DNA of 64,000 nucleotides from Campylorhamphus procurvoides (lineage: Eukaryota > Chordata > Aves > Passeriformes > Dendrocolaptidae), in the NCBI GenBank assembly GCA_013396655.1, contig WBMV01005965.1:62613-126612 (forward strand), read 5' to 3'. Both the position numbers and the translations under genes were made by a program. This document shows, one piece after another, positions 49,833-59,745 of the stretch (position 1 is its first letter; every line of letters begins with the position of its first letter). The notes beneath the pieces are model-generated. The model saw only the letters and a program-made list of their open reading frames with translations, was not told where the DNA came from and searched no databases.

Positions 49833-52599
49833 AGCCATTCCTCCCATCCTGTTCCTGCCTCCAAGGCTTCAGGGACTTGCCCTGTGCATCAGTTCTGGGA
49901 CATGAGAAGCCCTGCCCTGGCATGATACCAGTCCTCCCAGTGCCACATCCTCACAGTACTCTCTGCAAGCAGGGGCAGTCCGAGGGGGACACCACCTCAT
50001 CCCTGCATTAGTTCCTGTGAGAGCCCCCCTTTCCCACTAAGCACCATGATATGTCCTGGTTGCATGAAGTCCATCCAATGGGGATCTCACACAGTCCAGG
50101 AGAGAAGCTGCTGGGATACAGGAGACGGGAAGGGAGCCCTGCTGCAGCTGCCCCACATTGCACTGTGGGGGATTGGGGCTGCCCCACACATAGCCATAGA
50201 CAAGAACAGCAGTCCTTTAGACTGGGGATGACTGAGGGCACCTGAGGATTAAGTATAAATACCATTACATAGGGACCTATAGGAAGGAAAGATCTGTTTC
50301 ATGTGCAGAAGTAGAAAAAAGAAACAAATACAGGAGCTAAAATGTCTCCTTGTGTGAGGATGGGAAGACATAGCAAAGACGTCTCTTACCAGAACGAATC
50401 CAGCAACACTAATCAAATCTACATTTTTCACCTTCTGCTCCATGAAAAGCACAAGAAAATGACTGTGAGCATAAAGAGCTTCATTAAATCTCTTTTCACA
50501 TATAAAATCTCTGACACAGTTGAAGCCCTCTGCTCCCATCACCAGGCATTCACAGCTAATATATAATTACACAGGCCAAATACTACTCTTTTTTAAACTG
50601 ATACCTGTGAATGCAAGTGGCACATTTGTCATGTGATGGCTCTGTGCATGAAGCATGATGTACTTGTGATGGGTCTCTGTGTGAGTGCCACAACTCTGTA
50701 TTGCTGCTGCAGCAGCAAGTTTAATCTGGCCCCTACATGACCAGCATTCTCCATCCAGCAGCCTTTGGTAAGCAGGCTGCTTGCCTCACTGCCTTCCCAC
50801 CCTAGGCCATGTTGGCATCTACTCCAGGCTGCTCAATTCTACTTACTGTTGAGTAGATACCTGAGGATAGGTGTCTGAAGATCTATATACCTGGGAAAGT
50901 GGGATGTGGCTGAGTGGGATGTGGGACAGAGACAGTCTGGTTTGAAACAAGGTTATTAATACTGCATGGAAAAGGTGGAGGCAGAATATGGGACTGATCA
51001 GATACAGTCCTCAAAGATTGTCTTCAGTTCATCCTTGTACTCCAAGCTATAAAACCTTTACATACATAGTGCTACACTCCTTATTCAGTGCTGGTGCTGC
51101 AATCCTGAACAGTGTGTCAGAAATATCGACTGTCAAGTATGACCTGCTCATATCTGATATAGCAGAGGGGAAAGAAAAAAAAAGACACTTATTTACTCTT
51201 GCAAATAAAACTTAAATTCTTCCATCAGTGAAATCATTGTGATATGACTGATCACCATGAACCCATTGCACAGTGACCATACTCTGCTTTCATGACCTGA
51301 TTTAGGCTTGGGTGCTGGGAGACACTTTCTGGGGGAGAGAGAGCCAAGGAGCACTGCAGATGCATGGCACGGCATGATCGCCACGTGTCTGTCCTCCCTC
51401 AGGTCCAACACCAGGTCCTGCTCCTCCCAGCTCTCTCCAGAACAGCCCATAGGCACCACAGCCTTCCGTTTCCTTCAGTTTGGTCCATTGTTTCAGCAAG
51501 TCCAAGTGTTTTCCTTGGCATGGGCCAGTAGTCCCTTAGTACTGTACTTCCTCCACACAGAATAAGTGTTATTTAACAACTCTGATTATTTTGGAGAGAT
51601 GTTCAGGCTTTTTTTGAGAAGAGAATATATTGAAACTGATTTTATTGGCTGCATGCGCCTGTTTTTTCTGGATGGCCCTCACTCTCTTTGCATAAAATGT
51701 GAGATACAGACCTGGGCAACTTTTCAAGAGGGGCACAGTGCCACTGTCATGTGCATCTTGCTTAAAGGAGTTGTCACCTCTGTCAAGATAAGCATGCAAA
51801 AAAAAGGAAATGCAGGCAAACACACTGGGAAGAGTTGTCCAGGCTCTGTGCTCAGTCACGCCAGCACGCACCCAACCGAGTCAATAAGAATTTGGTCCAA
51901 ATCAAGTAACAACAGGAAGGACTGATATAGCTCCTCGAGGTGCTGTTATTTATCCCCTTAGCACACCTCCTGATAGCATAACTTTAACCTGTCAAAGAAG
52001 AGTTGCCCTCCTTTCTTGATGTGGATACAGGCAGACAAAGAGTAAATATTTCAGCACAACCGAAAGTGTCTCTGACTCATCACATCATCATCATTTTTCT
52101 GGAAGCCACTGGCTTCATCCTCTTTCCTCAGCCCTTCCCTTAGGACAGTTCATTCCAAGAGCTCTGTATTTTCTCAGAAAAGCCCTAATGTTCTCTTCAA
52201 GAGTCAGTATTGTTAATTTTGAAGAGTGAGCAGGAGACGAGCCCTCCCTTGCTCTGCCTTCCAACCCTTGTTTTTCCATTTCCTTGCTTTCAAGTCACAG
52301 TGTAACAAATGTTCAAGGTCTTCCTCCCACCTGCTTCTCCAAGGCAGTTTTAAATTAGCCATGATTTCCTTGTCTTCTTTGCTTCTCATTTTTTCCAAAG
52401 TCTGTACTATCAAATCCTAACGCCCTCCTTCCCTCTTTGTTATTCAAGGCAGCCCCACTTTGTTTGCTCTGCTCAGTGCTGCTCATTCATGAGGACACTT
52501 CCACCCACTCTGCTGAGCCAATATTCCCCACCTCTGCTCTGCATAAAGGCATTCATCCCCACATTAGTCTAGCTCTAACTTCCAGCAGCTGCTTTTTAT
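49833..52599. other. no recognisable gene; noncoding DNA
   Basis: No open frame exceeds 119 codons (51566-51925, +). A short imperfect tandem of AGTGGGATGTGG occurs at 50898-50909 and 50913-50924. No interspersed repeat is recognised. Confidence 0.6.
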
Positions 52600-52725
52600 T
52601 TTGGGGTGGGGGTTTTTTTGGTTGTTGGGGTTTTTTTGGTTGGTTGGTTGTTTTTTGTTGTTTTTTGGTTGATTGGTATTTCTGGGGTTTTTGTGTGTGT
52701 GTGTGTATCTATATGTGTGTTTTGT
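52600..52725. repeat. G/T-rich low-complexity tract ending in (TG)n
   Basis: The + strand is almost free of C and poor in A across this tract. It is made of T runs alternating with GG, GGGG and GGTT units (for example GGTTGGTTGGTTG near 52639), then TGTGTGTGTGTGTGT at 52692-52706 and a second short TGTGTGT near 52715. It is probably decayed simple sequence. There are three G runs of four or more close together (52604-52633) but no fourth, so a canonical G-quadruplex motif is not met. Frames through it encode only Phe/Gly/Trp/Val-rich strings. Confidence 0.85.
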
Positions 52726-53139
52726 GATCAGGCCTTTACACTCTGCAGGGCTGCAGAGTCTTTCCGAACTGAGTACTTTCCTGGGAAGAGGGCAGATCGT
52801 GGCAACAGACGTGTAGGTTGCTTGCTGTTCTCTTCAGTATGAAAAAAAATTGCTGCTAATTCCAAGGAGGCCCACTCTCTGCTCCAGGCATCTTTACAGC
52901 CTCAAAAATTACAGTGTCACTGATATTAGGAGCAAGAAACAGTAAGGGCTCATCCCACTACAGCTCTGTGCTCCTGCAGTGCTCATGACAACAGCCAAAA
53001 CTTCAAATTAAAGTGAGAAGCTGCCTCCCCAACCAGTGCCTTCCAGCAAGCTTCCCCAGGGGGAAGTGGGGCCATAGGGCATGACTAAAGAGGTAGTGAA
53101 CCTCCAGGTTGCTGGAGGCCATGCAGGAGTGAGTCCCAG

Positions 53140-53340
53140 ATTAGTTTTTTTTTTTTACAGTGAGGGAGCTGAAACACTGGAATGGGTTGCCCAGGGATGC
53201 TCCATCCTTGGCAACATTCAAGGTCAGGTTGGACAGGTCTCTGGGCAAACTGATCTAGTTGAAGATACCTCTGCTCATTGCAGAGGAGTTGAACTAGATG
53301 ACCTTTAAATGTCCCTTCCAAACTAAACTATTTTATGAAA
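53140..53340 (+). mobile_element. CR1 LINE, 3' terminal fragment (5'-truncated)
   Basis: This is the 3' untranslated end of a chicken-repeat-1 (CR1) non-LTR retrotransposon, the dominant LINE of birds. In order it shows a T12 run and 'acagtgaggg' (53145-53166), the GGTTGCCCAG block near 53187, the TCAAGGTCAGGTTGGACAGG block near 53218-53237, the GATCTAGTTGAAGAT block near 53252, and GAACTAGATGACCTTTAAA near 53291, followed by the 'tcccttccaa' block. It ends in one degenerate terminal octamer (ATTTTATGA) rather than the usual two or more ATTCTATG units. Full-length CR1 elements are about 4-5 kb, so this copy keeps only about 200 bp and encodes no protein. It lacks a few bases after GGTTGCCCAG compared with the typical consensus. 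The order of blocks puts it on the + strand. Subfamily is not assigned. Confidence 0.93.
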
Positions 53341-56089
53341 TCTGGCAAACATTTTCATGAGCACAGCAGGCTGTGGCCCTAGTGTACAAGGACGGTGATC
53401 CATGGAGAACTGGCATAGGCTGAACAAATTCCCATAAGATAGCAGTGGGAGGGCTGGTCAGCCAAGCTGCCCCCTCTTTAAAAAGCCAGAAGCACATGGC
53501 AGTTGGTGAGAATGAGCCAGTCCAGCCACAACAATGACACATCCAGACCTGAGGTATAAGGGTTAAACTTGCCTAGCTTTTAAAATCCAGTAATACTCGT
53601 GTGCACAGAGCTGTTACACTGCAATTTACAACAAATTGATGCTCTATTTATCTATCCATAGCCTTGGCATCTTGCTGCCCCTACACTCCTAAATCACCTT
53701 TCTTAGACTCTCCTTATTTAATTTTCCAGCTTTTCTAGCGAACTCTTCCACTAACAGTCTCTGCATACCTCTGAGCCCTCATCTTTGAAAATGCTGGCCC
53801 TTGTTTCACTTTTCATGCAAACATGTTAAGGCATGGAGCCGAAATGCAATGCCAGAAAAAGCAACCCAGGTTGTTTTGGTACATGCAGTGGTCAGCATGC
53901 CCTGCTGGAGAGCCTACCAATGTAGGCGGCCATGTAACTAATACCCTGAGTTTCTGAGCCAGATGAGTCCTATTCCTTCTCTTGTCCAAACCACAGAGAC
54001 AAGAACATCCAGCCTCTCTGATGTCTCTCAAGTCCTGGGATCAGTGTGGACATATGGAAATGGAAAAGCCTAAAAGCCACCAAGCTGCCCAGCAATGCTT
54101 GCATTAGGATCTGGGACCTTCTCATGCTTGTAGAAGTAGCAATGCCCCTTACTGGAACGGGCAGGCTGTGACATCTGACTGAGGGCATCTTATCTAGATG
54201 CAGTAGTTGAGACCTGCCTCTTGAACATAGAGATTGAACAATGAGATTGACCCACTTCTGCTGAAATGAAACAAGAGGAAAGCCTGAGGAAAATGGAATC
54301 TGAATGCAGTCAAAAGAGATATTTACATACAAGGAATAGCTGTAACACCACAAGCCCACTCTTTTTTTTCTACTAGCCTGCCACACCGCTTTGAAAAATC
54401 CTTCTCACTCTGCAAGGCTTAGACCTCTGGGTGAGGGAAGCAAAGGTGCGCAGCACTGAATGTTAATTCTCCTCTGATGCTCCAGTGGTGACAGTACATT
54501 TTAAGCCTGTGGTGTGAAAGCCTCTCCCAGACACCACTTGCTCTGCTGTGCTTCTGCATGGGTACCAGAATCAGCACAGAAACACATCTGCTTATGGCTG
54601 GCATCTTTGATTTATCAATTTGTTTTGAATATATCCCCTTACACATCCAACTCTCCCCTCCAAGGACACAAGACCTTTGCACTTTTCTGATGACTTCATC
54701 CTTTGTACTCCACTCCCACAAGGTATAGGTCAGGGATCGGATGACGGACTTGACCCAAACTGGCTGACAAAGGCTTCTCATCTGCTTGGCATGGCATTCA
54801 GAGAAATCGATTCACTGAAGTGTCAGTGCTGCATTGCATTCAGCAGTGGTTTCCAGGCATGCCATGAAAGGCACCATCGGATCAGTGGGCTTATTGACCC
54901 ATTCAGTAGAAACTCTGGTGTTGAGCATCCTTCTCAGTTCCCCACAGTCTGAGGGCAAACCTTCATCCATTCCTGTGTAATATCAAGTATAAAGAATAAA
55001 GGTTTCAATTTTGCAGAGGTGCCTTCCCAACACTGTTCATAAGCACCCCTGAGGTCCCTTCTGAATGAAATCAGTGCCCCCTGTTTCCAAGATCAATGGA
55101 TATTTCATCCTTTTTGCTCTGTAATTTTGCTGACCAAGGGGGTACTGGTAAGCCTTGAGAAAGGAGCAGGTACAGATAGAAATGTGCCACTGCTGTTCTT
55201 AAAAGACAAAGCACAAGAAATGACCAGTTCCCTCAATGAGAATCCTCAGATGAAATCACCTGTTGCTCTGGGTCCTGTCATCTTCAGGCACACGGATCAG
55301 CCCTGGACTTTTGTTCTAATCTTGCTCCATCTTGCCATTGAACCAGATGTCAAGCCCCACAAACCCCATCCACCTTGTTTCCTCTCAGTACCAATACTTC
55401 CCTGAGTGTCTATGTTCTCCATTTTCCTTCTCAAGTCCTTATGAACTCATTTAACACCTTTGCTGGTTTGCCTTGTTAAAAATTGTCTATTCTTCTCCTC
55501 TTCCTCACTGTTCTCCAGGGAGGAGGGAACATGCCTTCCCAGCATTAGCAGCCCTCTCCAGGAGTGTGCCTCAAAAGTGTGCAAGTGTTAATGCCCTGCT
55601 ACCCCCCTGTCCTTAAATACCAGCCACTGGGCACTTAATAAGACCACCTGACAGTGGAAACAAGGTCCCATAGCAGTAACACAAATTTTCTGAGTTCTTA
55701 AAATCTGCAGAAGACTGTACTACAGGGTTTTTTTCACCACCTGCCCAGTGTGGTAAAATCAAAGACCCATTTAGGACAGATGACTGTAGATTAATGGTGT
55801 TAAAATGGAAGTGTACAGATGTTTTTGCCACTAGTGTGCGAATAAAACAGGGACTGCAACAAGGTTAGACATAGTTTGGCTAAGGATCAGACCAAAGATG
55901 TCAGAGCCTTTCAAATGCTTTGAATGTTTGAAGGTATATCCATCACTAACTGAAGACAGAGTTAGTTCATTTCTTGAGATATATTTGAAGTAATTTGCAA
56001 AAGTGAGCATCAAAACTGAAAGCACCATGGAGATGTGCTTTGAATAGTTGCACTATGCCATGTGTGGAGGGAATTTAGCACAGAGGAGG

Positions 56090-56091
<2 letters not shown>

Positions 56092-56130
<39 letters not shown>
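56092..56130. repeat. (AT)n microsatellite, about 19 units, uninterrupted
   Basis: A perfect alternating AT run of 39 bases. It is the longest simple repeat in the window. Such tracts are unstable in length and can extrude cruciform DNA. An open frame running through it on the minus strand gives an alternating Tyr-Ile string, which is an artefact. Confidence 0.97.
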
Positions 56131-56131
<1 letters not shown>

Positions 56132-56985
56132 CATTCAGTTTGGAGATAGCTGGTTGGTTCCAGCTCAGCTGTGGTGCCCCAAAATGCCCCATTTTGTGTC
56201 CTTCTGAAATGACAGACTGTCTGATATGAAAATTACTTTGAACTTTCACATTTCTGGTCCACTGAGTCTCCCTCTATAACATTTCTCCTATGTGTTAACT
56301 GCTTTTGCATGTGATGACTGTTTTCAAAGCCAAGTCGCATATTCAGCATATCTTCACATCGTGGTTTCACTATGCAAATTGCCTGTGCTCCTCTCTTCTA
56401 TGTACTGCATTTGAAATATCCTCCTGCCTTTTTACCTCATCGGGGTCCAGTCAGGGCTTGCCTCGCAGCTCCAAGAGCACAACTGAACATCAGCACATCC
56501 ACTGAACAGGCTGCTTATATGGAGAAATGCCTCACAGTTTGAGATGGAGCCTTGTCAGGTTACTGAATAAAAAAAGCCCTACATTCATTTCTCTCGCTCG
56601 CAGGCTCACTGCTTAGTCAGCTGTTACACCGCCGCGTAAAACCTTTGCTGAAAGAGCTGTGGTAGAAAATAGCTGATCACTGAGTCTGAAGTGTCAGAGC
56701 TGTCTGGGTAGGTGGAGGCACTAACAGGAAGGCAGGAAACCCAGTCTGTAAGCTTAGGGCTGGGAGAGAGGAAACTGTTTCCATTCAGCACAGAGATTGC
56801 AGGGCAGCGCTGATGGGAGGGCTCGGGCGCAGCCAAAAGCCATTCTTTTCTCCTGTCGTTTAATGATTCCTGGCTGCTGGAACTTGGAACCCCAGGGAGG
56901 AAGCGTGGGCCAGCCTACACTGAACTGCTGCTCCTTGCTCCTACCCTTGCAGCCATGGGGAAGGGAGGCAGAGGATCTATAAAAG

Positions 56986-57011
56986 TATTTCACACAAATG
57001 TGTGTGAAATA
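56986..57011. repeat. inverted repeat, 11-bp perfect arms, 4-nt loop
   Basis: TATTTCACACA (56986-56996) and TGTGTGAAATA (57001-57011) are exact reverse complements separated by AATG. As RNA this would form an 11-bp stem with a tetraloop. It does not sit in simple-sequence DNA. Confidence 0.85.
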
Positions 57012-58055
57012 ACCCACATAAAACACTCTGCAAGACTTTTTCTAACTGCCTGCTACCTGTAACACCAGCCACAATTAGCACACCAACTTATTTACATGCC
57101 ATAAATCCACAGCTCACAAAGACCTGTTGTACTGACTTTTCGCCACAAACCTGAGAGCTTTGGTAAATTCGTTAAATCAGACTCACCCCTTTCTTACAAA
57201 GGGTTTCAGCCGCTCTCAGCAGCAGGAAGGTAAATCACACAAGGGCTGCCTTGTCCTCCCAGACTCACAGCTCTAGCATTCACTACTTTGCAAGTCCAAA
57301 TCCTGATTAGATCTGGGAATAGGTCCTGCACACGGATCTGAGCATGGGGAAAACAATGCACCAAAGACCTGGAGTTCACCAACCTCCTCAGAGCCCCCAC
57401 TGACATCCCGCAGCCTGGCATCTGTTTCAAGGCAGCTTTCAGTTTTAATCACAAATTATTCTCCTGACAGCCCACAGTAAAATTAAAACAAGCATCACAA
57501 GACAAAGAGGCTCAATTTCGGGTTAGAAATTTCATGCAACCTCCTTTGGAGGTTCTAGTTTGTTTCCAGGAAGAGCAAACCAGCCATGCAGATGCAAGCA
57601 GCTGTGGCCAGAAGCACCCTGAGGCAGCAGTGCTGCTGACTCCTCACACCCTGCAGTATTTGACAGTGGTTACCATATGTTGGCACCTCTGGCCAGCACC
57701 ACCGCTGGGCTCTGCTGTGCCCATGGACACACTGTTGTAGATGTCACTGCACGTTGGACATTCCTCCTCCTCCTCACTGACCAAGCCTAACAGGGAAACA
57801 CATCTCTTACCAACAGTCTGAACCAGACTCGCTCATACCAGGTGTGCCTTGTGTGAGGGTAATCAAAAGCAAGCTGTGTTTGAGCCTGCAGCGTCCACAT
57901 AGCTTGACCAAGCCATAAAAACACAGGTGTATCAGTACAGAGACACCCAGAAGCGTGCATTTGCTCCTGAGTGTGCAGGCATGAGCTTGCAGCGTGGTCT
58001 CAGCACTGCATGGCACACCAAAGCCTCACTGCAAATTAGGGATGAGGGATTATTT

Positions 58056-58172
58056 TTCATTTTCCCAATTGGCAAACTAAGGATTTATCCGTCCCTCCAT
58101 CTCTCCCACAGAGGTCTTGTGAGGATAAACTGAGTTATTTGAACATTTTGAAGGCTGGAAGTGCTAAAAGCC
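58056..58172 (-). mobile_element. MIR/CORE-SINE-like ancient repeat, antisense
   Basis: On the + strand the segment reads like the reverse complement of a MIR1_Amn-type core. 'cattttcccaattggcaaactaagg' (about 58059-58082) stands for the antisense of the 'gggaaactgagg / cattttacag' region, 'tccatctctcccacagaggtcttgtgagga' (58096-58125) for 'cctacctcacaggggtgttgtgagga', and 'taaactgagttatttgaacattttgaagg' (58126-58154) for 'taaattcattaatgtttgtaaagcactttgagg'. It then ends in 'ctggaagtgct'. The run TCTTGTGAGGATAAA is the most diagnostic piece. The element therefore lies on the minus strand. It is about 1.5 kb from another MIR-like segment at 59.64 kb, which is in the opposite orientation. Confidence 0.6.
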
Positions 58173-59639
58173 AGACGGGAGGGAGTGGTGCAGAGATTCA
58201 AGGAAGCTGAGTGTACATTCAGTGGAGGAGATGTTCCAGCTAATGCACAGAAAGCTCCTTTGCTCCATGAAAAGCCACTCCAGACAATGCCTAACAGAGT
58301 GCACATATTGCAGAGACTCACGTATTCTGTTTTTCCCAGAAAAGCGCTGAGCAGCAGTGGTTTCAGCAGTGAGAGTACACCATGTATTGTGCATGGGGCT
58401 TTGCTTGGGCTCTGACTGCTCAGAGCATCACCTCACCTCCAACATCTGTCCATTAACAGAATTTAGGACCCGCTTTTCTCATTCATTTTCCTGCTCCATT
58501 CCTGGTGACTGCCAAGGGCGGATGTTTCCACATCCCTCTTCTCCAAAATAAAGCAGGAGCACTCCTTGTCCTTCATGGGACTCACTGTACCTCACAATTT
58601 AGCATCTTTAGTCAATGGGGCAGAAACCAGTCAACCCAAATGGCACCATCACATCAGCAGGCAAAACTGCATAAGAAGCACAGCAATTTATTTATCGTGC
58701 CAGCACCATACTACAAAAGGGGATGATAGGAAGAAAATCACCAGTGGGCACCTACAGCACCCACCAGACCTACCAGCATGTAGAGATCCAAATACAGAGC
58801 ACCCTTGAGCTCAGCATGGCAGGGCAGGGGAAGGCCAGTGTCAGGGAGCAGTGAAAGGAATGGATTTTCACACCCCCGCTTCACTGCTGACTGAATGGGT
58901 GAATGATCCCACTGTCACACATGGCCACAATCTCCACACAATCGAGAAAAGGGAAAAATCTATGAACTGCAGCCTGAAGAAAATAACCTGCGGTTGAAAT
59001 CATGCTGCCTTTTAGCCAAGAAAGGTGTTAATAACAAGAAGGATTGAACGGAGGAAGGAGAGAGGGCTGTTCTGGACACTCCAGCAAGCTTTCCACCTCT
59101 TCCTTGGGTAAAGAAGGGCAGCAAGGCTACAGAATTGACCACTAATATATTGGCCCTTTTTACACTAATTGAAGTCTCCGCTCACATAAAACTATCCCAT
59201 GTTAATACATTGCACTTTCATTAAAATCCTGTCACTTCAATTCTTTGTATTTTTATTATGGCATATGAATTAGACTGTCCAAACAAACAAAAAAAAGTCA
59301 CTACAAAATGAAATTCTGAAATGAAGTGCTCCATTCCAACCAGATAAAAAGGAAACATTTTGAACAAAATAATTTGGTCTGTATATTTTTCTAAACAAAG
59401 CCTGTGCCACAACAAATGCAATCCTATAAAGACCATTTGTATTAATAAAATGGTATTTTTGCAATAAAAAAAAATTGTTGGCAAAGTGTTCAGCTGGGTT
59501 TATTAGCGTCATTAAGAATCCTCCCACATTCCCTTATTTTTCAGCAGCTAGCAAGGAGGTACGTTCAGAATTTCATTATTTGAAAATGAGGCAATAGATA
59601 AAATAAAAAATAAAGAGCAATTTGTACTGCTATAATGGC

Positions 59640-59745
59640 TTCCTCTCCAAAGCTTTAGAGTAGTTTACAAAAAACTCCATGATTTAACCTCCTCTCTTGC
59701 AATGTAACTATTTCCCTCTTTTATAGCTGGGAAAAATATCTCTTG
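59640..59745 (+). mobile_element. MIR/CORE-SINE-like ancient repeat
   Basis: The landmarks are 'tctccaaagctttagagtagtttacaaa' (59645-59672), in place of 'ctcaaagcactttacaaa', then 'actccatgatttaacctc' (59674-59691), in place of 'attaatttaacctcacaac', and 'tgtaactatttccctcttttatagctggg' (59703-59731), in place of 'gtaactattatccccattttatagatggg'. The order is that of the MIR core on the + strand. The following 'gtattctgagtgccaagagcc' near 59773 may belong to the tail but is too diverged to include. It is AT-rich like its surroundings, and the left border is approximate. Confidence 0.52.

Larger units (their letters stand above)
53341..58055. other. no recognisable gene; noncoding DNA
   Basis: Apart from the (AT)n tract and the 56.99 kb hairpin-forming repeat, nothing is recognised. 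The longest open frame is 138 codons at 53970-54386 (-), with no domain. A (TCC)4-type run at about 57762-57775 is a minor simple repeat. Confidence 0.6.

Noticed and set aside
52437..52842. Open frames with hydrophobic Phe/Gly/Trp/Val runs that look like membrane segments
   Set aside because: They are translations of a G/T-rich low-complexity tract, not a transmembrane protein.
53085..53321. Minus-strand open frame of 78 codons
   Set aside because: It is the antisense translation of the CR1 3' untranslated region.
56010..56249. Minus-strand frame with an alternating Tyr-Ile repeat
   Set aside because: It is a translation of the (AT)n microsatellite.
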